Assembly (NCBI GenBank): GCA_019454225.1 | Contig: CP075370.1 | Location: 2,847,649 to 2,911,648 of the forward strand | Length of the DNA: 64,000 bases | Direction: 5' to 3' | Source: Paracoccaceae bacterium | Lineage (GTDB): Bacteria > Pseudomonadota > Alphaproteobacteria > Rhodobacterales > Rhodobacteraceae | In this document: one piece after another, positions 18,343 through 29,807 of the stretch | Position numbering within the stretch: the stretch's first letter is position 1 | Layout: each line of letters starts with the position of its first letter | Made by a program: the position numbers and the translations under genes | Notes under the pieces: model-generated | What the model was told of the DNA's origin: nothing | Seen by the model: only the letters and a program-made list of their open reading frames with translations | Database searches by the model: none

Positions 18343-19450
18343 GGCGGTGAGCCCGCACCGGGTCCGGCTTGGAAGTGCGCGGGGCCCGATTCCTGCGACC
18401 GTCGCGCCGGTTCTGGTCCCACGGGACGACGGGCAGCGCGTCAGAACAGACGACCTCATTGCCCTGCGGTCGACCAGCCCTGCGCAAGACCGACCGGACC
18501 GGGCGCAGCGGCTTCCGATGGTGCTGTCGCTTGCCCTGCACCTTGCCCCGCTGAGTTTCCTTCTTGTCGCCGTTCCCGGGGCCGTGTCGGACGGGGCGGA
18601 TGGCGGGGATCTTGTGTCGGCACAGGCCGCGCGGCAAACACAGGCCATGATTGTGGAACTGGTCCCGGATTGGACCAGGCCCGCGCCACCGCCCGATGTC
18701 ATGGCGCAGGCCCCAAGGCTCGCAGTCCCTGAACCGGCGCCCGAAGAACGCCCGCCGATCCTTCCAGAACCGGTGCTGAGGTCATTACCCCCCCTGCTCG
18801 CCCGACCCGAACTGCCGCAATCGGCTGCAGTGGCAGAGCCCGACAGGGCACCAGAGAACGTTCTGCCTCCCCCGCCCCTGGCTGATGCCGCTCCGCCGTC
18901 TGCGGATCCACTGCCCGAGACGCCGCAGAATACGACAGCAAAGGCCGCGGATGGCCACTTGCCGGAACCAGACCCTCCAGAGGCGCAGAACCCGGAACGT
19001 CGCGCGGACAGAAAGCCGGCTTCCGAGGCGGCACCGCCTGCCCACCAGGCACCCCGGGCGCCAAGCGAAAGCCGCAAGGCCGAGACCGCCGCTGGCAAGG
19101 GCAAGAACGACGCTGCTGGCACCGGGGGAAATGCCGAAGCTGCAACGCTTTCGCAATCGAAGGTGAACGACCTGAAAGCAAGCTGGGGCGCCAGGATCCG
19201 CGCCCGCATCGAACGACGGAAGGAATATCCGGCCAAGGCCGATGGGGCCGACGGCAAGGTGGCGCTTTCACTGGTAGTCGGGCGCGACGGGCGCCTCATC
19301 AGCGTGAGCGTCTCGCGTTCGTCCGGACGTGCCGTCCTCGACCAAGCGGCACTCAGGGCCGTCGAGCGCGCCGGGCGTTTCCCGGCTGCACCAGAGGAAT
19401 TGATTGACGGCAGCTATGCCTTCGCCTTGTCGATCGGCTTCAAGAAGTGA
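18314..19450 (+). CDS. tonB: TonB-family energy transducer
   Basis: Links the inner-membrane proton force to BtuB. 378 residues from the ATG at 18314; a GTG at 18347 or an ATG before MVLSLALHLAPL are alternatives. One transmembrane anchor (LALHLAPLSFLLVAVPG, ~residues 70-90) follows an unusually long cytoplasmic N-terminus. A Pro/Ala/Glu-rich periplasmic spacer of about 170 residues comes next, then the TonB C-terminal domain: RIRARIERRKEYPAKA, VALSLVVGRDGRLISVSV, ALRAVERAGRFP. No exbB/exbD is nearby, so it must borrow them from another locus. It ends the B12 operon, suggesting a dedicated TonB for BtuB. Confidence 0.87.
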   Translation: MRRPRSRDIEAVSPHRVRLGSARGPIPATVAPVLVPRDDGQRVRTDDLIALRSTSPAQDRPDRAQRLPMVLSLALHLAPLSFLLVAVPGAVSDGADGGDLVSAQAARQTQAMIVELVPDWTRPAPPPDVMAQAPRLAVPEPAPEERPPILPEPVLRSLPPLLARPELPQSAAVAEPDRAPENVLPPPPLADAAPPSADPLPETPQNTTAKAADGHLPEPDPPEAQNPERRADRKPASEAAPPAHQAPRAPSESRKAETAAGKGKNDAAGTGGNAEAATLSQSKVNDLKASWGARIRARIERRKEYPAKADGADGKVALSLVVGRDGRLISVSVSRSSGRAVLDQAALRAVERAGRFPAAPEELIDGSYAFALSIGFKK

Positions 19451-19774
19451 TCGGAACCCGAAAGCGCACGAAGTCTCGGACTGACTGGGTCTGGACGTGA
19501 GGGAACGCTGACCATCTCAACATGAGCAGATCTCAGGTTCAATCGGCTCTGTCGCACGCATCGGCTGCCCCTTCAGGCTGGCAAGACCCGACCTCGCGGC
19601 GCGCGACGTTCCGGGGCGCAGGTCCGTGCGCTCTGGCAGCGTGCCCTCGCCAGCGGGCGCGAACCGATGGGGACGTGCCCCTTCGATCGACGCGCGCGCA
19701 TGACGAACCCGTCCCGGAACGGTTCCGCCCATGCCCGGGAAAGAACCGCCCCCTCGAGCCGCCGGATCGAACGC
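19451..19774. other. 324-base gap between convergent tonB and cckA
   Basis: No convincing gene. Short frames on both strands are Arg/Pro-rich shadows without relatives or ribosome sites. It holds a near-palindrome CGGAACGGTTCCG at 19715-19727 but no T-tract, so only a weak terminator candidate for either gene. Confidence 0.5.
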
Positions 19775-22150
19775 CTAGTGCAGGATCTGCCCCTGCACAG
19801 TGGCGGCCAGGTCATTGAGCGAGAACGGCTTTGGCAGGAATACCGCGTTCGGGATGTGGTGGCGTCCCTCGGTCAGGCTGTCCTCGGCATAGCCCGACAC
19901 GAACACCACACGCACCCCGGGCCGGTCGCGCAGCGCCTCGCGCACCCAGGACGGGCCGTCCATGCCAGGCATCACCACATCGGTCACGAACACGTCCACT
20001 TCCAGCGCGGGATCGGCAAGTGCGTTCAGCGCTTCCTCCGCGTTCTCGGCCTCGATCACCGTGTAGCCGCGCAACCGCAGGGCACGCGAGGCGAAGGCCC
20101 GCACCGGCGCCTCGTCCTCGACCAGCAGCACGACGCCCTCGCCCTGCCGGCCGGCGCGCGGTGCAGCCCCGGCAAGCCGCTCCGCCACGCCACCGTCCAT
20201 GCCGGTGGACCGGACCGTCGCCGTCGACAGGCCGGGGTCCATCGGCGCCGGTTCCGGTTCCGGCTGGCCGTCATGCATCGGGAAGCACACCTCGAAGGTG
20301 CTGCCCTGCCCGGTTTCCGAAGTCACGAAGACGAAGCCGCCCGATTGCTTGACGATGCCGTAGACCGTGGACAGGCCGAGACCGGTGCCTTCGCCCACGC
20401 CTTTCGTGGTGAAGAACGGCTCGAATATCTTGTCCAGCCGGTCGGCGGGAATGCCGGTTCCGCTGTCGATCACGCGGATCACCGCATAGTCGCCCGCCGG
20501 CATGAAGGCCCGCCCGCGATGCTGGGGCTCGGCCAGCGACAGCGCGCCGGTCTCGATGCGGATGGTGCCGCCGTCGGGCATGGCATCACGGGCGTTGACC
20601 ACAAGGTTCATCAGCACCTGTTCGAACTGCCTGCGGTCGGCGCGGATCGCGCCCAGTCCGGGCGAATGCGAGAACCGCAGCTTCACGCGTTCGCCGACAA
20701 GCCGGTTCAGCAGATGCACGAGATCCGAAAGCGCCTCTTCAAGGTCCACCCGCTCGGGCTTCAGCGTCTGCTTGCGTGAGAAGGCAAGCAGCTGCCCCAC
20801 CAGCCCCGCGGCGCGATTGGCGTTCTGGTGGATCTGCACCAGATCGGCGAAATCCGGGTCGGTCGCCGTGTGACGCAGCAGCAGCAGGTCGCAATGGCCC
20901 GAAATCGCGGTCAGCAGGTTGTTGAAGTCATGCGCGATCCCGCCCGCCAGCTGGCCGATCGCCTGCATCTTCTGGCTCTGCACGAACTGTGCCTCGAGCG
21001 TCTTCAGCGCGGTCGCGTCCTGGATCACTGCCAGCACGCAGGGCCGCCCCTGCTCGACCATCCGGCGCAGCGCGATCTGAAGGAAGCTCTCGCCGGCGTC
21101 GCGGTGGCGGCGCAGCACCTCGGCGGAATGCGGCAGCCTTTCGCTGACCACATCGTCCAGCCAGTCCGACAGCGACCGCCCCAACCCCTCGAACAGTTCC
21201 TGGAACCGGGCCTGCGCGCCCGGCTCCAGCCCCAGGATCTCGCGCGCGGCGCGGTTCGCCGCAAGCAACTCGCCGTCCGGGCGGAACCGTGCCAGCGCCA
21301 CCGGCACATTCTCGAAGTCGGTGAGGACGCGCGTATCCTCGGGCCGGTCGGCGACGGGAAGCAGATAGATCTCGCGCCGCTCTCCCGGTCCCTCGATTTC
21401 GGCCAGGAAGGCGCGCACGGGGCCGTCCACGCCTGCCACCTGCACCTCTTCGCCCGGGTGCAGGACGGGCGTCAGGAACACCCGGTCCAGCCGCTTGGGA
21501 CGCTGCCCCAGCAGGCGGCGCATCGATTCGTTCGAGAACAGGACAACGCCGGCCTTGTTCGCCACCAGCATCGGCAGGCTCAGCGTCTCGGCCCCCCGGC
21601 CGCTGGCGCCGCGTTCGGTGAACTCCTCGATCCGCCAGAGAAACCGGCGCGGCGCGATGCGATGCACCGACAGGCGCATGTGGCCCCTCCGCGTGACCAC
21701 ATCCTCGCGCGCCGAGCCCAGGTTCGACGCGCGGCTCTGCAGCCGGAACAGGACCGAGGCGGGGCTGGCAAAGTGATCGCCCAGCGTCGCCACCAGCGTG
21801 GCGCCGCCATCGGCGCGGAAACGGTCGCGCGCGGCCTGGTTCTGGAATCCGATCTGGCCGATGTCATTGGTGGTGAAGCAGGGTGTCGCATCCTGGCCCA
21901 CCAGCGTGCCCAGCCGCGCCTCGGCCAGCCGTTCCGACAGGCCCGCCGCCGCCACCAGCCCGCGGATCACCAGGACGAGCGCAGAGAAGGTCACGCCCGC
22001 CACCACCGCCGACAGCTGCGTCACCCGGTCGGGCGCGAACAGCGCCAGCACCAGGCACAGGAAGGCGCCGCCGATGAGGATCCAGACGCGCGGCGACAGA
22101 TCGCGCGCCGTGGCGATGACATCCCTGGTTCGCGCAAGAGATCTGGCCAA
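19775..22150 (-). CDS. cckA: hybrid sensor kinase CckA (cell-cycle/CtrA pathway)
   Basis: Starts the phosphorelay CckA-ChpT-CtrA, which in Rhodobacteraceae controls motility, gene transfer agents and related traits. 791 residues. Two transmembrane segments near the N-terminus ([18 protein letters not shown] and a second just after), PAS-like regions, a HisKA box [18 protein letters not shown] (His ~405), an ATPase domain with [14 protein letters not shown] and [18 protein letters not shown], and a C-terminal receiver with [11 protein letters not shown] (Asp ~720) ending [16 protein letters not shown], a sequence typical of CckA. The TTG at 22150 is chosen because AAGGGGG lies just upstream and the frame further up is not protein-like. 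A CtrA box lies 48-62 bases upstream. Confidence 0.9.
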   Translation of the reverse strand: MARSLARTRDVIATARDLSPRVWILIGGAFLCLVLALFAPDRVTQLSAVVAGVTFSALVLVIRGLVAAAGLSERLAEARLGTLVGQDATPCFTTNDIGQIGFQNQAARDRFRADGGATLVATLGDHFASPASVLFRLQSRASNLGSAREDVVTRRGHMRLSVHRIAPRRFLWRIEEFTERGASGRGAETLSLPMLVANKAGVVLFSNESMRRLLGQRPKRLDRVFLTPVLHPGEEVQVAGVDGPVRAFLAEIEGPGERREIYLLPVADRPEDTRVLTDFENVPVALARFRPDGELLAANRAAREILGLEPGAQARFQELFEGLGRSLSDWLDDVVSERLPHSAEVLRRHRDAGESFLQIALRRMVEQGRPCVLAVIQDATALKTLEAQFVQSQKMQAIGQLAGGIAHDFNNLLTAISGHCDLLLLRHTATDPDFADLVQIHQNANRAAGLVGQLLAFSRKQTLKPERVDLEEALSDLVHLLNRLVGERVKLRFSHSPGLGAIRADRRQFEQVLMNLVVNARDAMPDGGTIRIETGALSLAEPQHRGRAFMPAGDYAVIRVIDSGTGIPADRLDKIFEPFFTTKGVGEGTGLGLSTVYGIVKQSGGFVFVTSETGQGSTFEVCFPMHDGQPEPEPAPMDPGLSTATVRSTGMDGGVAERLAGAAPRAGRQGEGVVLLVEDEAPVRAFASRALRLRGYTVIEAENAEEALNALADPALEVDVFVTDVVMPGMDGPSWVREALRDRPGVRVVFVSGYAEDSLTEGRHHIPNAVFLPKPFSLNDLAATVQGQILH

Positions 22151-22197
22151 GCCCGCCCCCTTCAGATTCGCATGCGCCCATACCGGGGGCAGAATCC

Positions 22198-22212
22198 TTA
22201 AGCGCGGCTTAA
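22198..22212 (+). promoter_or_regulatory. CtrA box upstream of cckA
   Basis: TTAA-N7-TTAA at 22198-22212, followed by C on the plus strand, is a perfect match to the CtrA consensus TTAA-N7-TTAAC. It lies 48-62 bases before the TTG start of cckA, in the 97-base gap behind rsmB, where a promoter for cckA would be. Binding would place the kinase gene under its own pathway's regulator. Confidence 0.65.
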
Positions 22213-22247
22213 CCGCACAAGGGATACATCCTGCGATTGATGGAAAG

Positions 22248-23405
22248 CTAGGTCGCTCGCTCGAAAATCGCCACAAAAAATCCGTCGCCACCGTCCAGCG
22301 GCGTCCAGTGCCGCGACATTTGCGGCCGGAACCCGGGGTGGCGCGCCGCAAAGCCGCGCGCCTGGGCATCGTTCTCGGCCCTCAGCAGCGAACAGGTGGC
22401 ATAGGCCAGCGATCCGCCCGGCCGCACCAGCCCCGCCGCGCGATCCAGGATCGCCGCCTGAAGGGCCACAAGGTCCGCCAGCGCCCCTGCCGTCAGCCGC
22501 CACTTCTCCTCGGGCGACCGGCGCCACGCACCCGAGCCGGAGCAGGGCACGTCGGCCAGCACCAGATCGAAGGGCGCAACCGCCTCGGGCCGGTCCGACA
22601 GGTCGATGCGGGCACCGGCCCTGGCCGCGCGCCCGGGCAGATCGCGCATCCGGCCGGCATTGGCGTCATGCGCCGTCACCCGCGCCCCGCGCGCCGCCAG
22701 CGCCAGCGCCTTGCCACCGCCCCCCGCGCAGAGGTCCAGCACCCGGTCCCCCGCCGCGACCGGCAGCGTCTCGACCACGGCCTGCGACGCCGCATCCTGC
22801 ACCTCGACCAGCCCCTCGGCAAAGACGGTGCAACGCTGCACCCCGCGCCCGCCCGAGATCACCCGCAGCGCGGTCTCGGCCAGCGCATGCGGCTCGGTGG
22901 CGATGCCCTCATCGGCCAGCCGCGCGGCCGCCGCCGTGCGCGTGATGCGGGCCGTGTTGACCCGCAGGAACATCGGCGCGCGGCTGCGCAGCGCCTGCAT
23001 GACCGGGGCAAAGCGGTCGCCCAGACTGTCGCGCAACGCGGGCGCGATCCAGTCGGGACAATCCAGCGCGACCAGATCCGGCATGTCCGCCGCCGTGCCG
23101 CGCTCGGCCGGCAAGAGCGGCGCCGGGGCGTGGCCCTCGCCGGTGAACAGGCTGTCGGGGTCGTCCCCGCGCGCCCGCAAGAGCCCGATCATCAGGCCAC
23201 GCCCCGTCCCGGCCCCGCCCATGTGCGCGAAGGAGAGGCGGCAGCGGATGCCATCGAACACCAGGTCACGCACCGCCTGCCGGTCCCCGGCCCCGGCGAA
23301 CCGGCTGCCGCGCGCCCAGTTTGTCAGCGCCTGCTCGGCCGGGGTTCCGGACAGCCAGCGATCCAGCACGCCGATGGCGGCGGCGATCCGGGCAGCGGGG
23401 GTCAT
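22248..23405 (-). CDS. rsmB: RsmB/NOP-family 16S rRNA m5C methyltransferase
   Basis: SAM-dependent RNA cytosine-C5 methyltransferase. 385 residues. The N-terminal ~130 residues (AEQALTNWARGSRFAGAGDR) form the NusB-like/ferredoxin-like RNA-binding part. The catalytic part shows VLDLCAGGGGKALALA (SAM loop), the catalytic-region cysteine in LADVPCSGSGAWRRSPE and the second cysteine in LAYATCSLLRAEN. The substrate could be 16S position 967, as for RsmB, but members are hard to separate. The start is at 23405; a hairpin in the leader covers the ribosome site. Confidence 0.85.
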   Translation of the reverse strand: MTPAARIAAAIGVLDRWLSGTPAEQALTNWARGSRFAGAGDRQAVRDLVFDGIRCRLSFAHMGGAGTGRGLMIGLLRARGDDPDSLFTGEGHAPAPLLPAERGTAADMPDLVALDCPDWIAPALRDSLGDRFAPVMQALRSRAPMFLRVNTARITRTAAAARLADEGIATEPHALAETALRVISGGRGVQRCTVFAEGLVEVQDAASQAVVETLPVAAGDRVLDLCAGGGGKALALAARGARVTAHDANAGRMRDLPGRAARAGARIDLSDRPEAVAPFDLVLADVPCSGSGAWRRSPEEKWRLTAGALADLVALQAAILDRAAGLVRPGGSLAYATCSLLRAENDAQARGFAARHPGFRPQMSRHWTPLDGGDGFFVAIFERAT

Positions 23406-23410
23406 GCGAA

Positions 23411-23429
23411 CCTCATGCGGAACATGAGG
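23411..23429 (-). promoter_or_regulatory. leader hairpin over the rsmB ribosome-binding site
   Basis: CCTCATG (23411-23417) and CATGAGG (23423-23429) pair around a five-base loop. On the rsmB mRNA the 3' arm contains GAGG, the only Shine-Dalgarno-like element before the ATG at 23405, so folding would hide it. A seven-codon frame (MFRMRFA) starts in the hairpin and its TGA overlaps the rsmB ATG. Confidence 0.45.
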
Positions 23430-23494
23430 GTGTGGCCGCAGTCGCCTGATATTTCGTGGCTATCCCGTCCCACCCGGCAGGGGCGGCACCGGGC

Positions 23495-25758
<2,264 letters not shown>

Positions 25759-25768
25759 TCGAGGCGGC

Positions 25769-26734
25769 TCAGGCCGTCGCCGCGTTGGTCTTTGCGGCCA
25801 GCGTGCCGCGAACCCACATCTGCAGCACCCGGGCCGCGATCCAGGGCACGATGCCGAATGCCGCGATCAGCGCGGCAAGGCCCGGAACCGTCCAGCCCAC
25901 CGCCAGCGCCAGCCCCGCCCAGGCCGCCAGCGGAAAGGTGAAGGCCGCCCACAGCGGGCTGAACCCCGCCACGGTGATCCACCGGGCGGCAGCGACCAGT
26001 GCCAGCAGAATCGCGGCGCCGATCCCGGCAAAGACCGCCGCGATGCCCTCCATCCCCAGCCCCGCCGCCACCAGGCCCAGCAGGCTGGCCGGGGCCAGGT
26101 GAATGGCCAGCAGCGGCCGCAGCGGCCCCGGCGGCACGCGGGTTGCCAGTTGCCACAGGCTTGCTGCCCAGATCGTCCCGGCCACCGCGAGCATGGCCCA
26201 CAGCAGCACCTCTGCCAGCGCGGCATGGCCCAGCGGCGCGGCCGACAACCCGCCGATGATGAAACCCACAAAGGCCAGATGCCATGCGGGCGTCACCCCC
26301 CGCGCCTCGGCCGGGCCCGCCAGGATCGCCCGCAGGATCAGCGCCGCCACCAGCCCGTGCAGCACCAGCCCGCCGAACAGCAGGCCCCGCGCCAGCCCGG
26401 GCGCAAGCGGCACCATCGCGGCCGCCATCAGCAGGCAGCCCAGCGACCCCGCCGCCAGCCCGGCGCGCCCGGGCAGGATGCGCAGGTCCTCGGCCACCAC
26501 GCCCGGGCGGCGCATCACCTTGACCACATAGCCGCCGGCGGCGAACAGCCACAGCGCCGACACCGCCCCCAGCAGCAGGTCGGCGAATGCCCCCGCCGCA
26601 TCCACCCGGCGCAGCGCCAGTCCCAGCCCGAACAGGCCCATGATCGCCGGGAACACCGCAGGCGGCATCCGCGCGAAGGCGGGCAGCCGCACCGGAGGGA
26701 ACTGCGGTGGCGGAAAGATCGGGGGGCGCGTCAT
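25769..26734 (-). CDS. TDT-family transporter (TehA/SLAC1-like)
   Basis: Inner-membrane protein of 321 residues with about ten hydrophobic helices. The start MTRPPIFPPPQFP and the first helix region PPAVFPAIMGLFGLGLALRR match TehA-type tellurite-resistance/C4-dicarboxylate channels. Family members conduct anions or export weak acids; the natural substrate is unknown here. It lies downstream of the PhyH dioxygenase on the same strand across 111 bases, so co-transcription is possible but not tight. It converges with the amidotransferase gene. Confidence 0.75.
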   Translation of the reverse strand: MTRPPIFPPPQFPPVRLPAFARMPPAVFPAIMGLFGLGLALRRVDAAGAFADLLLGAVSALWLFAAGGYVVKVMRRPGVVAEDLRILPGRAGLAAGSLGCLLMAAAMVPLAPGLARGLLFGGLVLHGLVAALILRAILAGPAEARGVTPAWHLAFVGFIIGGLSAAPLGHAALAEVLLWAMLAVAGTIWAASLWQLATRVPPGPLRPLLAIHLAPASLLGLVAAGLGMEGIAAVFAGIGAAILLALVAAARWITVAGFSPLWAAFTFPLAAWAGLALAVGWTVPGLAALIAAFGIVPWIAARVLQMWVRGTLAAKTNAATA

Positions 26735-26845
26735 GGCATGGCTCCGCTGGGTCCGGCCACCGCTACGCCCGCCCGGCCACGGCGCACAGGCGGCGCATTG
26801 CCGCCCTCGTCCCCGCCCTGATCCGGCATCCGGCCCATCGGGCCG

Positions 26846-27634
26846 CTACCCCCGCAGCACCGGGAACCAGTCGTCGCGCAGCCGCTGGCCCGGCTGCATC
26901 CCGTGGCCGGGAAAGGGCGGCGAGGTCGGGCCGGGCCGCTCGACATAGCGCGCGTCATCGCCGACCAGCCGCAGCGAGAACGCCCGGCGGCGGTTCGTGG
27001 TGGTGTTGCCGCGCGCCCCGTGCAGCGTGCGGAAATTGAAGGCCACGGCGTCACCCGGCTCCATCTCCCATTCCAGGATGCGCATCCCCTCTGCCTCGGG
27101 GTCCGGCACCGGCATGTAGTCATGCTCGCCGGGGTAGAAATTCGTCTCGGCCATCCAGCGGGTCGGCAGCACGTCGCGCTCCCACAGGTGGCTGCCCGCG
27201 ACACAGCGCAGGCTGGCCTCGCGCACCGGGTCCAGCGGCGACCAGAAGCTGACGGTCTGCCGCCCGGCGACAAAGTAATAGGGTCCGTCGGTGTGCCAGG
27301 GCGTGGGCTTGGTGGTTCCGGGTTCCTTGACCAGGACATGATCGTGGAACAGTTGCACCCGCCGGGACCCCATCAGCCGTGCCGCCACCTCGGCCACCGC
27401 GCTGTCGCGGATCACCCGCTCGAATTCCGGAATCCGGCTCCAGTTGCAGTAGTCGTCAAAGAACGACCCCGGCTCCCCGGGCTTCAGCGTCGCCATCTGC
27501 TGCGTCGGGCTGGCCATGTTGCGGGCGACGCCCGCGCGCAACGCCTCCACCTCCTCCGCCCAGAGCCCCCGGACCAGGACGGCCCCGTCCTGCTGATAGG
27601 CCCGCACCATCTCGTCGGTGACCGTGACTGCCAC
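26846..27634 (-). CDS. phytanoyl-CoA dioxygenase (PhyH)-family hydroxylase
   Basis: Fe(II)/2-oxoglutarate-dependent oxygenase, 262 residues. The iron-binding facial triad is visible as HTD in TPWHTDGPYYF and the distal His in FRTLHGARGNTT, with the 2-oxoglutarate-binding Arg in RRRAFSLRLVGDD. The start is a GTG at 27634 with AGGAGG at the right distance; the ATG two bases away is out of frame. It hydroxylates a small molecule of unknown identity. It is divergent from the ureohydrolase with only 99 bases between, so the two may share control. Confidence 0.85.
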   Translation of the reverse strand: MAVTVTDEMVRAYQQDGAVLVRGLWAEEVEALRAGVARNMASPTQQMATLKPGEPGSFFDDYCNWSRIPEFERVIRDSAVAEVAARLMGSRRVQLFHDHVLVKEPGTTKPTPWHTDGPYYFVAGRQTVSFWSPLDPVREASLRCVAGSHLWERDVLPTRWMAETNFYPGEHDYMPVPDPEAEGMRILEWEMEPGDAVAFNFRTLHGARGNTTTNRRRAFSLRLVGDDARYVERPGPTSPPFPGHGMQPGQRLRDDWFPVLRG

Positions 27635-27733
27635 ATCCGCCTCCTGTTTCGTGCCACTCTGCCCCGCCCCGCCGGGCCTTGCCAAGCGGTGTTCCGCCTC
27701 GCATCCTGCGCCGCGCACCCAGCGGAGGACCGG

Positions 27734-28693
27734 ATGACCGGACATGGCTACGACACCGGGCGGCTGAACCTGCCGTTCGTCGGCATCCCCACCTTCGGCA
27801 AGCGGCCCTATGTCGAGGACTGGCGTGCCATCCGGGCCGATGCCGCGATCCTGGGGGCACCGTTCGACTTCGGCACGCAGTTCCGCGCCGGGGCAAGGTT
27901 CGGCCCCCGCGCGGTGCGCGAGGCCTCGACCCTGTTCTCCTTCGGCCATGCCGGGGCCTATGACCACGAGGATGACCGTACCTATCTCGGCCCCGACGTG
28001 CGGATCGTCGACATCGGCGATGCCGACATCGTCCACACCGATACCGAGACCAGCCACGCCAACATCGAGACCGGCGTCCGCGCCATCCTGGACGCGGGCG
28101 CGCTGCCCGTGGTCATCGGCGGCGACCATTCGGTGAACATCCCCTGCATCCGCGCCTTCGCGGGTCGCGGGCCCATCCACATCCTGCAGATCGACGCGCA
28201 TCTGGATTTCGTCGATGTCCGCCACGGGGTGCGCCACGGCCACGGCAACCCGATGCGCCGCGCCGCCGAGCAGGACCATGTGACGGGCATCACCGCGCTT
28301 GGCATCCGCAATGTCAGTTCCACCACGCTCGAAGGCTATCAGGCCGCCCGCGCCATGGGCGACGACATCCTGTCGGTGCGCCAGGTGCGCAAGCTGGGCG
28401 TGGCCGACACCATCGCCCGCATCCCGCCTGGCGCGCGGCTCTACATCACCATCGACATCGACGGCTTCTGCCCCTCGATCGCGCCTGGCACCGGCACGCC
28501 CTCGCACGGCGGTTTCCTGTACTACGAGGTGCTGGAAATCCTGCAGGCCGCGGCCCGCGCGCATGACGTGGCAGGCATCGACCTGGTCGAGGTCGCGCCC
28601 GACTATGACCCGACGGGGTCCACCGCGATCCTGGCGGCGCAGATCCTGCTGAACCTTCTGGGCTTCGTCTTCGACGCGCGCGCCCGGCGCTGA
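27734..28693 (+). CDS. ureohydrolase (agmatinase/arginase superfamily)
   Basis: Binuclear-metal hydrolase that splits a guanidino compound into urea plus amine. 319 residues. Metal-binding motifs: GGDHS (~131-135), DAHLDF (~153-158) and ITIDIDGFCPSIAPGTGTP. In the last motif the metal Asp pair (D-x-D) is kept, but the usual GLDP continues as GFCP. SHGGFLYYEV after it is also distinctive. The motif set fits SpeB-like enzymes, but substrates in this superfamily include agmatine, guanidinobutyrate, guanidinopropionate and guanidine, and the sequence does not decide. The ATG at 27734 follows GGAGGA. Confidence 0.82.
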   Translation: MTGHGYDTGRLNLPFVGIPTFGKRPYVEDWRAIRADAAILGAPFDFGTQFRAGARFGPRAVREASTLFSFGHAGAYDHEDDRTYLGPDVRIVDIGDADIVHTDTETSHANIETGVRAILDAGALPVVIGGDHSVNIPCIRAFAGRGPIHILQIDAHLDFVDVRHGVRHGHGNPMRRAAEQDHVTGITALGIRNVSSTTLEGYQAARAMGDDILSVRQVRKLGVADTIARIPPGARLYITIDIDGFCPSIAPGTGTPSHGGFLYYEVLEILQAAARAHDVAGIDLVEVAPDYDPTGSTAILAAQILLNLLGFVFDARARR

Positions 28694-28708
28694 CCGCGCG
28701 CGCGGCGC

Positions 28709-29794
28709 CTAGCGGTACAGCAGCGACTTGCCCGCGTGGAACAGATGCACCTTCGACGGGTCCGCCGACAGGCGGACGGTCTGGTGGCGCAGCCCCGGAT
28801 GGATGCCCGGCAGCTTGGCCACCACCTGCGCCGCCTCGCCCTGCCGCCGGAAATACAGCAGCGTCACCTCGCCAAGCGCCTCGGTGATCTCCACCTCGCC
28901 CGAGAACAGCGCCTCGCCATCGGTGGCCAGCAAGTCCTCGGGACGCACCCCGATGTTCACCTTCATCCCCATGTCCGACTGCAGCGTCGCCACGGACGAC
29001 CGCGCGGTTCCGCCATTGGCCAGCCGCACCGTCGTCATCGCGCCGGTCTCCGTCACCTCGCCCGGCATCAGGTTCATCGAGGGCGACCCGATGAACTGCG
29101 CCACGAATTCGTTCTGCGGCCGCTCGTACAGTTCCAGGGGGCTGCCCACCTGGCTGATCCCGCCCCCCGCCAGCACCACGATCCGGCTGGCCAGCGTCAT
29201 CGCCTCGACCTGGTCATGGGTGACATAGATCATCGTCGAGTTCGGCATCGACTCCTTCAGCTGCGCGATCTCGATCCGCGTCGCCACCCGCAGCGCCGCA
29301 TCCAGGTTCGACAGGGGTTCGTCGAACAGATAGACCTTCGGGTCGCGCACGATCGACCGCCCGATCGCCACCCGCTGCCGCTGCCCGCCCGACAGCGCCT
29401 TGGGCAGGCGGTCCAGATAGGGCGTCAGCTGCAGCACCTTGGCTGCCCGGTCCACCGCCGCCTTGATCTCTTCGGGGGTCTTCTTGGCCAGCTTCAGCGC
29501 GAACTCCATGTTCGCCCGCACCGTCATGTGCGGGTAAAGCGCGTAGGACTGGAACACCATGGCGATGCCGCGCTGCGCCGGCGGCACGTCGTTCATCCGC
29601 ACGCCGTCGATGGTGAACTCGCCCCCGGTAATCCGCTCCAGCCCCGCGATCATCCGCAGAAGCGTCGATTTTCCGCAGCCCGACGGCCCCACGAACACGA
29701 TCAGCTCGCCCGTCCGGATGTCGAGGTTGATGTTCTTCAGAACCTTCACCTCGCCATAGGCTTTTTCCACATCGACCAGTTTCAGATCGGCCAT
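28709..29794 (-). CDS. aglK: alpha-glucoside ABC importer ATPase
   Basis: MalK/UgpC-type ATPase driving the AglEFG sugar importer. 361 residues. Walker A GPSGCGKST (~36-44), signature LSGGQRQRVAIGRSI, Walker B VYLFDEPLSNLDA, switch His in IYVTHDQVEAMTLA, and a C-terminal TOBE domain (residues ~240-361, VNIGVRPEDLL). The ATG at 29794 (MADLKLVDVEK) is preferred to an in-frame upstream ATG. Last gene of the aglEFGAK operon, 13 bases after aglA; it ends 15 bases from the convergent ureohydrolase. Confidence 0.93.
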   Translation of the reverse strand: MADLKLVDVEKAYGEVKVLKNINLDIRTGELIVFVGPSGCGKSTLLRMIAGLERITGGEFTIDGVRMNDVPPAQRGIAMVFQSYALYPHMTVRANMEFALKLAKKTPEEIKAAVDRAAKVLQLTPYLDRLPKALSGGQRQRVAIGRSIVRDPKVYLFDEPLSNLDAALRVATRIEIAQLKESMPNSTMIYVTHDQVEAMTLASRIVVLAGGGISQVGSPLELYERPQNEFVAQFIGSPSMNLMPGEVTETGAMTTVRLANGGTARSSVATLQSDMGMKVNIGVRPEDLLATDGEALFSGEVEITEALGEVTLLYFRRQGEAAQVVAKLPGIHPGLRHQTVRLSADPSKVHLFHAGKSLLYR

Positions 29795-29807
29795 GGCTGT
29801 TCCTCCC

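Noticed and set aside
19522-19818. 98-codon frame between tonB and cckA
   Set aside because: It runs antisense into the end of cckA, has no ribosome site and has biased low-complexity content.
22151-22369. N-terminal extension of CckA by 73 residues
   Set aside because: It is Arg/Pro-rich, unlike CckA N-termini, and would place the CtrA box and the inter-gene gap inside the coding region and overlap rsmB.
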